64,000 bases of DNA from an uncultured delta proteobacterium (GTDB lineage: Bacteria; Desulfobacterota; Desulfobulbia; Desulfobulbales; Desulfurivibrionaceae). The position numbers and the translations under genes were made by a program. The DNA lies in contig CAIPYE010000017.1 in NCBI GenBank assembly GCA_903869265.1, positions 422,955-486,954 of the forward strand. Reading direction: 5' to 3'. Each line of letters opens with the position of its first letter. Position 1 is the stretch's first letter. The notes under the pieces were generated by a model. It did not search any database, had not been told where the DNA came from, and saw nothing but the letters and a program-made list of their open reading frames with translations. This document shows positions 55,227 through 63,870 of this stretch, in pieces.

Positions 55227-55255
55227 TTGACTTTTATCAGGTGAGAAATTATACA
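55227..55255 (+). promoter_or_regulatory. Strong sigma70-type promoter of aprBA
   Basis: TTGACT (55227-55232) and TATACA (55250-55255) with an ideal 17-bp spacer, preceded by an upstream T tract. It is the best promoter in the window and fits the very high expression of Apr in sulfate reducers. The 285 bp between 54942 and this site hold a weak open frame without coding character and nothing else I can name. Confidence 0.8.
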
Positions 55256-55261
55256 GACCAA

Positions 55262-55531
55262 TGTTCTAAAAAATGAGTCGCTCTTCAGTTTTGTGCAATA
55301 TAGAAGAAAAAATGTGTTAAATCATCCTGTTGGGTGTGTGGCGGAAATAAAACACGATAAGTTTTTTCTTTTTTTGGGTCTGGTAGTCCAGATGGTCAAC
55401 GGGGTGAGGGGCTGCTTCTGAAGCAGGTGCTTCGAGTTGTCTTGAGTCGTCGCGACTGTCCTTGATAAGGTAAACGCGAATTTCGTAAGATCGGAGTTCG
55501 GAAAATTCAATCCAAGTGAGGAGGTTAGTGA
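55262..55531 (+). promoter_or_regulatory. ~270-nt structured 5' leader of aprBA
   Basis: The interval between the promoter and the aprB start is long for a bacterial leader. It contains compact perfect hairpins, CTGCTTC-T-GAAGCAG (55412-55426) and AGTCG-TCG-CGACT (55445-55457), and no convincing gene. It ends with a consensus GAGGAGG Shine-Dalgarno (55518-55524). It may stabilise the mRNA or regulate it; no known riboswitch class is recognised. Confidence 0.4.
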
Positions 55532-55960
55532 ATGCCAAGTTACGTAGATCCTTCTAAATGTGACGGCTGCAAGGGTGGTGACAAAACTGCCTGCATGTAC
55601 ATCTGCCCCAATGACCTGATGGTCTTGAACAAAGAGGAGATGCGGGCATACAACCAGGAGCCCGATGCATGCTGGGAATGTTACTCCTGCGTAAAGATCT
55701 GCCCGCAGGGCGCTATTTTCGTTCGTGGGTACAATGACTTCGTACCTATGGGTGGTCAGGTGCATCCGATGCGGAGTTCCGATTCCATCATGTGGACCGT
55801 TAAGTTCCGTAACGGTAACATGAAGCGCTTCAAGTTCCCCATCCGGACCACGGCTGAGGGAGCTGCCAATGCGTATCCTGCGTTGAAATGCACGAACCTG
55901 GACGACGAGTTGCTCTCCACCGAGAAGCAGCTGCCTGCGCCGACCATGGTTGCCAAGTAA
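55532..55960 (+). CDS. aprB: Adenylylsulfate reductase beta subunit
   Basis: 142 residues, soluble cytoplasmic. It carries two 4Fe-4S clusters and passes electrons to AprA. Cysteines are in CDGCKGGDKTACMYIC (residues 10-25) and CWECYSCVKICP (near 47-58), the AprB pattern with the characteristic insertion after the second cysteine. The C-terminal ~60 residues form the beta-sheet and tail that wraps AprA. It is 50 bp before aprA with an AAGGAGA Shine-Dalgarno for the latter. Codon choice is strongly biased, as expected of an abundant protein. Confidence 0.97.
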   Translation: MPSYVDPSKCDGCKGGDKTACMYICPNDLMVLNKEEMRAYNQEPDACWECYSCVKICPQGAIFVRGYNDFVPMGGQVHPMRSSDSIMWTVKFRNGNMKRFKFPIRTTAEGAANAYPALKCTNLDDELLSTEKQLPAPTMVAK

Positions 55961-56010
55961 GTTTTTGGATAATTAACTGATTTAAATACAATTTCTTAAG
56001 GAGATTTACT

Positions 56011-58026
56011 ATGGCGTTACCTAATAAGCCGCTGGGCGAGTTGGCAGCCGTTGCCAATCCTGAGGTTGTCGAGCACGATGTAGACGTTCTGATCATCGGT
56101 GGCGGTATGGCCGCATGCGGTACTGCTTTCGAGATCAAGAAGTGGGCTCCTGCCGACATGAAGATCAAGCTGGTGGACAAGGCATCCTTGGAGCGTTCCG
56201 GCGCTGTTGCCCAGGGTCTTTCCGCTATCAACACCTACATCGGCGACAATAAGATCGAGAACTACGTAAAAATGGTTCGTAACGATCTCATGGGCGTTGT
56301 TCGTGAAGACCTGATCTACGATCTGGGCCGTCACGTTGACGATTCTGTACATCTTTTCGAAGAGTGGGGTCTGCCGGTCTGGAAGCTCGATGCCGACGGC
56401 AACAACCTCGATGGCGCTGCTCCTGCTCCGAAACTGACCGAAGGCGGTAAGCCTGTTCGTACCGGCAAGTGGCAGATCATGATTAACGGTGAGTCCTACA
56501 AATGTATCGTTGCTGAGCCGGCCAAAACCGCTCTTGGCGATGAGAACATCATGGAGCGCGTGTTCATCGTTAAGTTGATCCTCGACAAAAACAAAGCAAA
56601 CCAGATCGCAGGCGCTGTTGGTTTCAGCACCCGCGAGAACAAGGTTCATGTTTTCCGTTGCAAGACCGCTCTCTGTGCATGCGGCGGCGCAGTAAACATC
56701 TTCCGTCCCCGGTCCACCGGTGAGGGTAAGGGTCGCGCTTGGTACCCCGTATGGAATGCTGGTTCCACCTACACCATGTGTGCACAGGTTGGCGCCACCC
56801 TGACCATGATGGAAAACCGCTTCACGCCTGCTCGTTTTAAAGACGGGTACGGACCGGTTGGCGCATGGTTCCTTCTCTTCAAGGCCAAAGTACAGAACGG
56901 CTTGGGCGAGTTCTACGCCAACAGCGATGCAGTGAAGGGCGAGCTCGAAAAGTTCATGCCTTACGGTGCTTCTCCTGTAACCCCGACCTGTCTGCGTAAC
57001 CACCTGATGCTCAACGAGCTGAAGGCTGGCCGCGGTCCGATCTATATGGCCACCGACGTTGCTCTGAATGCATTCTTGGATGCGAAAAAGGCTACCGGCA
57101 TGGACGAGAAGGACGTGAAGAAATATTGGAAGCATCTCGAGTCTGAGGCTTGGGAAGACTTCCTTGACATGTCCGTTGGTCAGGCTGGTCTCTGGGCCGG
57201 TGCGAACATCGAGCCCGAGAAGGTCGGTTCCGAGATCATGCCGACTGAACCATACATGTTGGGTTCTCACTCCGGCTGCTGTGGTATCTGGACCTCCGGT
57301 CCGGACGAGGCTTGGGTTCCTACTGTTGACGGGCCTCGTAGCCATCAGTACAAGTGGGGCTACAACCGCATGACCACCGTTGACGGACTGTTCACCGCAG
57401 GTGATGGCGTTGGCGCTTCCGGTCATAAGTTCTCCTCCGGTTCTCATGCCGAGGGTCGTATTGTTGCCAAGCAAATGGTTAAGTTCTGCCGTGACAACGC
57501 TTCCTTCAAGCCCGAGCTGCCGAAGAGCGCTCAGGAGTATGCTGACGAAGTATACGCCCCGGTTAAACTGTACCTGCAGCATGTTGGCGCCACCACAGCT
57601 TCCGATGTGAACCCCAACTACTGCAAGCCCGCAGGTATCATGATGCGTCTGATGAAGGCCACTGACGAGTACGGCGGCGGTGTTGCCACCTACTACATGA
57701 CCTCCGGCAAGCTCCTCAACATCTGTCTGGATCTTCTCAAGATGCTGCGTGAAGATGCTGCGCTGATGGCTGCTGGCGACCTGCATGAGTTGATGCGCGC
57801 TTGGGAGAACTACCATCGTATCTGGTGTGTTGAAACCCACATCCGTCACATCGAGTTCCGGAAAGAGAGCCGTTACCCTGGCTTCTACTACCGGTCAGAC
57901 TACCCGACCTGTGACGATGCCAACTGGAAGTGCTTTGTTAACTCCACCTTCGATCCTGCAACCCAGGAGTGGAAGTGTGAAAAGGTTAAATGCATCAACA
58001 TCGTTGAGACCGAGCCGTGGCTCTAA
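56011..58026 (+). CDS. aprA: Adenylylsulfate reductase alpha subunit
   Basis: 671 residues, full length. FAD enzyme that interconverts adenosine 5'-phosphosulfate and sulfite plus AMP, the second step of dissimilatory sulfate reduction (or the reverse in sulfide oxidation). The FAD-binding Rossmann motif VDVLIIGGGMAACGTAFE starts near residue 24; RSGAVAQGLSAINTYIG near 68 and the later NRMTTVDGLFTAGDGVGASGH (as NRMTTV, GLFTAGDGVGASGH) near 451 are typical of the fumarate-reductase-like family. Conserved AprA residues around RPRSTGEGKGRAWYP are kept. Forms a heterodimer with AprB. A strong terminator follows. Confidence 0.98.
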   Translation: MALPNKPLGELAAVANPEVVEHDVDVLIIGGGMAACGTAFEIKKWAPADMKIKLVDKASLERSGAVAQGLSAINTYIGDNKIENYVKMVRNDLMGVVREDLIYDLGRHVDDSVHLFEEWGLPVWKLDADGNNLDGAAPAPKLTEGGKPVRTGKWQIMINGESYKCIVAEPAKTALGDENIMERVFIVKLILDKNKANQIAGAVGFSTRENKVHVFRCKTALCACGGAVNIFRPRSTGEGKGRAWYPVWNAGSTYTMCAQVGATLTMMENRFTPARFKDGYGPVGAWFLLFKAKVQNGLGEFYANSDAVKGELEKFMPYGASPVTPTCLRNHLMLNELKAGRGPIYMATDVALNAFLDAKKATGMDEKDVKKYWKHLESEAWEDFLDMSVGQAGLWAGANIEPEKVGSEIMPTEPYMLGSHSGCCGIWTSGPDEAWVPTVDGPRSHQYKWGYNRMTTVDGLFTAGDGVGASGHKFSSGSHAEGRIVAKQMVKFCRDNASFKPELPKSAQEYADEVYAPVKLYLQHVGATTASDVNPNYCKPAGIMMRLMKATDEYGGGVATYYMTSGKLLNICLDLLKMLREDAALMAAGDLHELMRAWENYHRIWCVETHIRHIEFRKESRYPGFYYRSDYPTCDDANWKCFVNSTFDPATQEWKCEKVKCINIVETEPWL

Positions 58027-58060
58027 GTTTCACTGCGTAACTGGTATTAACGGTAAATAG

Positions 58061-58097
58061 AAATCTCCAGGCACCCCAAAGGTGCCTGGAGATTTTT
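58061..58097 (+). terminator. Strong intrinsic terminator after aprA
   Basis: A 15-bp perfect stem (AAATCTCCAGGCACC and its complement) with a 5-nt loop (CCAAA) runs into five T. It separates aprBA from qmoABC, so the two are at least partly independent units. Confidence 0.93.
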
Positions 58098-58223
58098 CTA
58101 TGAGGTGGGTGTCTAAGTTTTCTTGGTTGAGACGGTTAGGCTGGAACAAGACGTTGCCAGCCGTTTGAGCCAAAAAAACTCGTTTTTACAGATAAAAACT
58201 ACATTACTAAAATGGAGGAAGGC

Positions 58224-59486
58224 ATGACAGACGAACGCAGCGCACCTGCAGGTGCTGTACTTGTCGTTGGCGGTGGCATAAGCGGGCTTACGGCCGCCTT
58301 GGAAGCCGCTGAAGTCGGAAAGGATGTTTTTCTGATCGAGAGAAATCCGTATCTGGGCGGTCGGGTTGCGCAGCTGAATCAGTACTTCCCGAAGCTCTGT
58401 CCGCCAAGTTGCGGATTGGAAATCAACTTTCAGCGAATTAAAGCCAATCGTAGGGTTCGGGTGTACACTATGACCGAGGTCAAGAGTGTTGCCGGCGGAC
58501 CTGGCAAGTATCAGGTCACCCTGGAGAGTAAGCCGCGCTTCATCAATAACAACTGCACCGCTTGCGGTGCATGTGCCGATGCCTGTCCGGATGAGCGTGA
58601 CAACGATTTCAATTTTGGCATGAACAAGAGCAAGGCGGTGTACAAGCCCCACGACATGGCTTTCCCCATGAAGTATGTGCTTGATAAAAACGCCTGTAGC
58701 GCTGCTGGCTTGCAGGCCGTCAAGGATGCCTGCAAATATGACGCTGTTGAGTTGGATATGGCACCCAAGGAATTCACCGTTGACGTGAGTGCCATTGTTT
58801 GGGCAACGGGCTGGAATCCCTACGATCCGACCAAGCTGACCAATCTCAAGTATGACTCCAGCAACGCCATCATCACCAACATGATGATGGAGCGTCTGGC
58901 TGCGCCCAATGGCCCCACTGGCGGAAAGATCCTCCGCCCCGGAGACAACAAGGAACCTGCAAGTTTCGCCTTTGTTCAGTGCGCCGGTTCCCGTGATGAA
59001 AATCATTTGGAGTACTGTTCCTATATCTGCTGCATGGCCTCCATGAAGCACATCAACTATATCCGCGAGCAGTATCCCACCGCAAAGATTACCGTTTTCT
59101 ACATCGATCTTCGGACTCCTGGTAAGTATGAGAAGTTCCGCGAGAAGCTGATGACTGATGCGAATATCACCTGGGTGAAGGGCAAGGTTGCTGATATTGT
59201 TGCCGAAGCCGATGGGAGTGTGACCCTGATTGCTGAAAATGCCGTGACCGGCGAAAAGGTCAAGGAAACGGTCGATCTGGCCATTCTGGCCACCGGGATG
59301 GAGCCTGCGGCCAAGGCCCAGGCTGCCGCGCTTGGACTTTCAGTTGACAGCAATGGATTTATTCTGGCCGATGCGAATGGCGGGATGGTTTCCGCCGGTT
59401 GCGCCAAAAAGGCAGCCGACGTCGTAACCTGTGGCCAGAGTGCAACGGCAGCCGCCATGAAAGCTATTCAAGCGTCCAGGAGGTAA
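58224..59486 (+). CDS. qmoA: Quinone-interacting membrane-bound oxidoreductase subunit QmoA
   Basis: 420 residues; the ATG at 58224 lies 4 nt after a GGAGGAAG Shine-Dalgarno (the ATG at 58212 contains that sequence and is rejected). HdrA-like flavoprotein of the Qmo complex, which links the menaquinone pool to AprBA. FAD site VLVVGGGISGLTAALEAAE near residue 15, CPPSCGLEINFQ near 62, a ferredoxin-like CTACGACADACPDE near 112, and LAILATGMEP near the end. Cytoplasmic face of the membrane. Start of the qmoABC operon. Confidence 0.96.
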   Translation: MTDERSAPAGAVLVVGGGISGLTAALEAAEVGKDVFLIERNPYLGGRVAQLNQYFPKLCPPSCGLEINFQRIKANRRVRVYTMTEVKSVAGGPGKYQVTLESKPRFINNNCTACGACADACPDERDNDFNFGMNKSKAVYKPHDMAFPMKYVLDKNACSAAGLQAVKDACKYDAVELDMAPKEFTVDVSAIVWATGWNPYDPTKLTNLKYDSSNAIITNMMMERLAAPNGPTGGKILRPGDNKEPASFAFVQCAGSRDENHLEYCSYICCMASMKHINYIREQYPTAKITVFYIDLRTPGKYEKFREKLMTDANITWVKGKVADIVAEADGSVTLIAENAVTGEKVKETVDLAILATGMEPAAKAQAAALGLSVDSNGFILADANGGMVSAGCAKKAADVVTCGQSATAAAMKAIQASRR

Positions 59487-59491
59487 GGTGA

Positions 59492-61750
59492 ATGGATAAA
59501 AAATACGGTGCATATATCTGCACAGGTTGTGGTATAGGAGATGCCCTCGACATTGCGGCGCTGACAAAGGCGGCAAAGGAGAACGGCATGGAGGCCAAAA
59601 CCCACGAGGCGCTCTGTAGTCCGAGTGGACGTGAGTTGATTGAAAATGACATCGCCAACGACGGGGTGAATACCGTGGTTGTCTGTGCCTGTTCCCCCAG
59701 GGTCATGAAAGACGAGTTTAATTTTGGGGATGATAAGTACGTGACCCGCGCCAATCTGCGCGAAGGCGTTGCTTGGTGTGTAGAGGAAGTCACAGAGAAA
59801 CACACCGCCGAGAAGGTGAAGGAATTCGCCACGGAGAAGGGCCAGGACTATGTGCGCATGGCATGTGTTCAGGCCAAGAAAGGCGATGTGCCTGATCCTT
59901 ACAAGCTTGAAACCATCAACAGGAAGATTCTGGTCATGGGTGGAGGTATTGCCGGCATGACTGCGGCCATGGACGCTGCCAAGGCTGGCTATGCAGTGAC
60001 TATCATTGAAACCCAGGATAAATTGGGTGGAAAGGCCCTAGGCTGGCGGAAACAGTTCCCCACCGCAGCTCCTTGGACCGATCTGGAAGAGCCCACTGTC
60101 CAGGCCATGGTTGACGCTGTTCAGGCCGAGTCTGCGATCACCGTCAAATCCTCCACCGAGGTTGCCCGTATCGCAGGGGCTCCGGGCGCGTATAAGGTTA
60201 CCCTGAAAGCGGCGGGTACCCAGAGCGAGTGGGATGCCCCGAAAAAGGTCGGTGTTGATGAGCAGGATAAAATCTCCAAAGGTGAGATGGAAGATCCGAA
60301 CGTAGGGTTACAGCCTTATATGGCTGATGATGCTGCCGCCGAAGATTTTGGTGCGGTTGTTCTGGCCACGGGATGGAATCCGGCTGACGTTTCCGAGTAT
60401 GCACATCTCGGCTATGGCAAGTTGAAAGGCGTGGTTACCAACGCAGAGTTTGAGAAACTTGCCAAAACCGGCAAGGTTCCGGCTAATGTAGCTTTTGTTC
60501 AGAGCCCAGGCGGCGCTGAGCATGATCAGGACTTTCCGTATTGCAACTCGGTTACCAGCATGGTTGCCTTGAAGCAGGCCCGCTATGTCCGCGAGGATAA
60601 TGCTGCGGGCAAGGCCTATGTCCTGTATCAGCACATGCGGACTCCCGGCAACATGGAGATGTTCTATAAGGGTGCTCAGAATGACGACGGCATCTTTATG
60701 ACCAAGGCCACCGTGACCCAGGTTGAAGAATCCGGCAACGGGCTGGCTGTTCACTTGAAGGACACCCTGCTCAACGAGGATGTCACCCTGAATGTGGATA
60801 TGGTTGTTTTGGCCGCTGGTATGGTTCCGACTACCTCCGACAAGCCGACCATCAATCTTGCCTATCGGCAGGGTCCTGGCTTTCTGGATTTGGAGCTGTT
60901 TGACGGGTACGCTGATTCTCATTTTATCTGCTTTCCTTACGAAACCCGGCGTACCGGTGTTTATGCCTGTGGCGGTGTGCGTAAGGCCATGAACATGGAA
61001 GAAACCATTGATGATGCTTGCGGCGCAGCGCTTAAGGCGATTCAATCCATCGAGTCTGCAGATCGCGGCGTGGCGGTACATCCTCGCTCTGGTGATGGCA
61101 CCTATCCCGAGTTCTTTATGCAGCGCTGCACTCAGTGTAAGCGTTGTACGGAAGAATGTCCGTTTGGCGCACTTGATGATGATGAGAAAGGAACGCCCAA
61201 GCCCAATCCAACCCGGTGCCGTCGTTGCGGTACCTGTATGGGGGCTTGTCCTGAGCGCATCATCGGCTTCAAGAACTACAACATTGACCAAGTCGGGTCC
61301 ATGGTGAAGAGCATTGAAGTGCCGGATGATGATGAAGACAAGTTGCGCATCATCGTTTTTGCTTGCGAGAACGACGCCTACCCCGCTTTGGATATGGCGG
61401 CCATGCGCAAGCTCCCGCAGAATGCCCTGATTCGGGTCGTTTCTGTCCGTTGTCTTGGCTCGGTGAACATGGCTTGGATAAAAGATGCTCTTTCTGCTGG
61501 TATGGACGGAGCGCTTCTTTTGGGTTGTAAGTTCGGGGATGACTACCAGTGCCATTTTGTTAAGGGCAGCGAACTGGCGGATAAACGTATGGCCAACATC
61601 GGTGAAACATTGGGCAGCCTCGGTCTTGAGCCGGAGCGTTGCGCGGTGCGCCAGATTGCCATTAACGAGTACAATAAGGTTGATGAAGTCATTAATGAGT
61701 TCGTTGAGGCAATCATCGGTCTTGGCCCGAACCCCTTCAAGGGTTTTTAA
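59492..61750 (+). CDS. qmoB: Quinone-interacting membrane-bound oxidoreductase subunit QmoB
   Basis: 752 residues, 5 bp after qmoA. HdrA-type flavoprotein fused to an MvhD-like domain. N-terminal YICTGCGIGDAL; FAD site KILVMGGGIAGMTAAMDAAK near residue 147 (in parts: VMGGGIAGMTAA); two 4Fe-4S motifs CTQCKRCTEECPFG and CRRCGTCMGACPER near residues 548 and 576; the C-terminal ~140 residues (LRIIVFACENDAYPALDMA, VSVRCLGSVNMAWIKDAL, LLGCKFGDDYQCH) match MvhD/HdrD-linked [2Fe-2S] domains. It carries electrons between QmoC, QmoA and Apr. Confidence 0.96.
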   Translation: MDKKYGAYICTGCGIGDALDIAALTKAAKENGMEAKTHEALCSPSGRELIENDIANDGVNTVVVCACSPRVMKDEFNFGDDKYVTRANLREGVAWCVEEVTEKHTAEKVKEFATEKGQDYVRMACVQAKKGDVPDPYKLETINRKILVMGGGIAGMTAAMDAAKAGYAVTIIETQDKLGGKALGWRKQFPTAAPWTDLEEPTVQAMVDAVQAESAITVKSSTEVARIAGAPGAYKVTLKAAGTQSEWDAPKKVGVDEQDKISKGEMEDPNVGLQPYMADDAAAEDFGAVVLATGWNPADVSEYAHLGYGKLKGVVTNAEFEKLAKTGKVPANVAFVQSPGGAEHDQDFPYCNSVTSMVALKQARYVREDNAAGKAYVLYQHMRTPGNMEMFYKGAQNDDGIFMTKATVTQVEESGNGLAVHLKDTLLNEDVTLNVDMVVLAAGMVPTTSDKPTINLAYRQGPGFLDLELFDGYADSHFICFPYETRRTGVYACGGVRKAMNMEETIDDACGAALKAIQSIESADRGVAVHPRSGDGTYPEFFMQRCTQCKRCTEECPFGALDDDEKGTPKPNPTRCRRCGTCMGACPERIIGFKNYNIDQVGSMVKSIEVPDDDEDKLRIIVFACENDAYPALDMAAMRKLPQNALIRVVSVRCLGSVNMAWIKDALSAGMDGALLLGCKFGDDYQCHFVKGSELADKRMANIGETLGSLGLEPERCAVRQIAINEYNKVDEVINEFVEAIIGLGPNPFKGF

Positions 61751-61773
61751 GGTCTGGTTGGTCGAGAAAATAT

Positions 61774-61803
61774 CATCCAGCAGGTGTTTGCGCCTGCTGG
61801 ATG
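61774..61803 (+). promoter_or_regulatory. Perfect 11-bp hairpin between qmoB and qmoC
   Basis: CATCCAGCAGG (61774-61784) and CCTGCTGGATG (61793-61803) with an 8-nt loop, in a 143-bp gap. No T tract follows, so it is more likely an mRNA processing or stability element than a terminator. Confidence 0.6.
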
Positions 61804-61893
61804 GTTGATGTCTTGGGAAGGGATGCGTCTTGGCGCATGAGTCATGGGTCAGTGTGAGCTGACATTTTGAGGGAGAAATACTGGAGGCGTGTT

Positions 61894-63108
61894 ATGGCTG
61901 AAGGAATGAGGGTTGAACCTGATTTAGAATTTATTAAGTATTTGAAGAATGCTGGCGGGGACACCTTGAAGAAGTGCTATCAATGTGCCACCTGTTCGGT
62001 TGTCTGCCCGCTGTCCGGCGATAAAAAACCGTTTCCCAGAAAGGAAATGATTTGGGCGCAGTGGGGCCTCAAGGACAAATTGATTGCCGACCCTGATGTC
62101 ATGCTCTGCCATCAGTGCGGTGATTGTACGGCCTACTGCCCGCGTGGCGCCAAGCCCGGCGATGTTCTTGGCGCGATCCGGGCCTATGCCTATACTCATT
62201 ATGGCTTTCCTTCCGGCCTTGCCAAGCTGGTGAGCAAGGGCAGCAACCTGCCGCTCATCATTGCCCTGCCGGCTTTGGTGATTATGGCGGTGTGGTGGTT
62301 GTCCGGGGGCATGTCTCTGCCTGCGGCCGACGCCATTGATTTTGGCATGTTTTTTGATTCCCACAAGGATCATCCGACCATCATCGCCGGTTTGACCCTG
62401 AATGTTCTGCTTATTGACGCCATTTTTGTTCCAGCCCTCGGCTTTGCGGTATTTGCCGCATATAAAGGGGTCTCGAGCATGTGGCGTGGCATGGCCGCAC
62501 AGCTTGAGGTGAAGTCGCAATTTCGTCCGTCGGCAATGCAGTTTGTTACCGAATTTTTGGTGCCCTCGGTCAAGGAAATCCTTGCCCACAAGCGGTTCAA
62601 GGAGTGCGGCACGAATCTGAACAGGGTAAACGGCCATCTGCCTCTGGTCTTGTCATTTATCGGCCTGTTCGTTGTTACTACCTACGGGATGATTCGTAAG
62701 GATATCCTTGGGATGTTTATTGAAGGGATGCATGGGCCGATTCCCCTCGCTGACCCCTTCAAGTTGCTGGCCAATATCAGCGCCATTGCCTTGATTGTAG
62801 GCGTGGGCATTCTCTGGATGAACCGCGCCCACACGGAAGAGGAAAACAATGCCACCCCGACGTTTTATGATTGGTTCTTGATTGTCGAGATCATGACCGT
62901 CGGCATAACCGGACTTTCCGCGGAATTGACTCGGTTGATCGGCATCCCCGTGCTGGCCTATCTTTTTTATTATATGCACCTGGTGGCCGTTTTGATGCTG
63001 TTCGTGTACATGCCATATTCCAAACTCGCCCACATGGTATATCGGACGTTTGCCATGGCCTTTGAGAGATACCGCGAAAGCGGGTTTGCCAAAAATATAG
63101 AAGGATAA
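61894..63108 (+). CDS. qmoC: Quinone-interacting membrane-bound oxidoreductase subunit QmoC
   Basis: 404 residues from the ATG at 61894 with GGAGG 6 nt upstream (the in-frame start at 61867 lacks one). Membrane subunit of Qmo. N-terminal HdrC-like domain with two 4Fe-4S motifs: CYQCATCSVVCPLSG near residue 29 and CHQCGDCTAYCPRGAKPG near 71. The C-terminal part has about six membrane helices of NarI/cytochrome b type, with His residues in AYTHYGF, HLPLVLSF and MHLVAVLMLF that could hold haem b. It takes or gives electrons at the quinone pool. Confidence 0.96.
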   Translation: MAEGMRVEPDLEFIKYLKNAGGDTLKKCYQCATCSVVCPLSGDKKPFPRKEMIWAQWGLKDKLIADPDVMLCHQCGDCTAYCPRGAKPGDVLGAIRAYAYTHYGFPSGLAKLVSKGSNLPLIIALPALVIMAVWWLSGGMSLPAADAIDFGMFFDSHKDHPTIIAGLTLNVLLIDAIFVPALGFAVFAAYKGVSSMWRGMAAQLEVKSQFRPSAMQFVTEFLVPSVKEILAHKRFKECGTNLNRVNGHLPLVLSFIGLFVVTTYGMIRKDILGMFIEGMHGPIPLADPFKLLANISAIALIVGVGILWMNRAHTEEENNATPTFYDWFLIVEIMTVGITGLSAELTRLIGIPVLAYLFYYMHLVAVLMLFVYMPYSKLAHMVYRTFAMAFERYRESGFAKNIEG

Positions 63109-63126
63109 GTGTCCTCGTATTGTATC

Positions 63127-63174
63127 AATCAGGCACTCTGCTTTGTGGCGGAGTGCCTGATTGTGTTTTGCCTT
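63127..63174 (+). terminator. Terminator after qmoC
   Basis: AATCAGGCACTC (63127-63138) and GAGTGCCTGATT (63151-63162) form a 12-bp perfect stem, followed by a T-rich stretch with two TTTT blocks. Confidence 0.8.
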
Positions 63175-63205
63175 TTGTGAATGTCTGTGCTGGCCAAAAA
63201 ATAAG

Positions 63206-63234
63206 TTGATATTTCGGAATGAAGCGATTAGTAT
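63206..63234 (+). promoter_or_regulatory. Promoter of the tRNA-tuf cluster
   Basis: TTGATA (63206-63211) and TAGTAT (63229-63234) with a 17-bp spacer, 15 bp before the first tRNA. Confidence 0.65.
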
Positions 63235-63249
63235 TGCCCGTCTTATCAA

Positions 63250-63325
63250 GCTGGCGTAGCTCAATTGGTAGAGCAGCTGATTTGTAATCAGCAGGTTGCG
63301 GGTTCGAGTCCCATCGTCAGCTCCA
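63250..63325 (+). tRNA. tRNA-Thr (anticodon TGT)
   Basis: 76 nt. Acceptor GCTGGCG pairs with CGTCAGC (one G-T), D arm GCTCAATTGGTAGAGC, anticodon arm GCTGA-TTTGTAA-TCAGC, T arm GCGGG TTCGAGT CCCAT with an imperfect stem end, and encoded CCA. Reads ACA and possibly other ACN. Confidence 0.95.
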
Positions 63326-63396
63326 TCTATGCGAAGCTGGCGATTGCTTGATATAATGACTGACTGGCCGCCATTGTGCGGCCTTGTGGTTTTCGT

Positions 63397-63481
63397 GGAG
63401 GGGTTCCCGAGTGGCTAAAGGGAACAGACTGTAAATCTGTCGGCAATGCCTTCGGAGGTTCGAATCCTCCCCCCTCCACCA
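63397..63481 (+). tRNA. tRNA-Tyr (anticodon GTA)
   Basis: 85 nt with a long variable arm, as expected for bacterial tRNA-Tyr. Acceptor GGAGGGG / CCCCTCC, anticodon arm CAGA-CTGTAAA-TCTG, T arm GGAGG TTCGAAT CCTCC, encoded CCA. Confidence 0.96.
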
Positions 63482-63564
63482 TTTGGGATTATGGTGGGAA
63501 CGCGGCAAAAGTAAAATGGTTGCCGCCATATTCCTGCTTTTTATCTGATTAGCGACACGTGAAA

Positions 63565-63640
63565 GCGGGGATAGCTCAATTGGTAGAGCATCAGCCTTCC
63601 AAGCTGAGGGTTGCGGGTTCGAGACCCGTTTCCCGCTCCA
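63565..63640 (+). tRNA. tRNA-Gly (anticodon TCC)
   Basis: 76 nt. Acceptor GCGGGGA with TCCCGC side, D arm GCTCAATTGGTAGAGC, anticodon arm TCAGC-CTTCCAA-GCTGA, T arm GCGGGTTCGAGACCCGT, encoded CCA. Confidence 0.95.
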
Positions 63641-63713
63641 GTGATGGCACAATATACCTGGCTCAGCGATAGGGTGAGCAAACTGGCTTCTTTTTTGTTT
63701 GGACTGTTTGGTT

Positions 63714-63789
<76 letters not shown>

Positions 63790-63870
63790 TTTGTTTTGTA
63801 ATTTCAAACATTATTAGGTTTGTGAAGTTAAGCGCAACCGTTGAGAAATTCGGGCTGAGGAGGAACAGAC

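Noticed and set aside
54914..55276. 120-codon frame upstream of aprB
   Set aside because: Overlaps the YkgJ gene end and the apr promoter; composition not protein-like.
58167..58205. Possible qmo promoter (TTGAGC, then ACAGAT 17 bp later)
   Set aside because: The -10 match is too weak to report as a feature, although some promoter here is likely.
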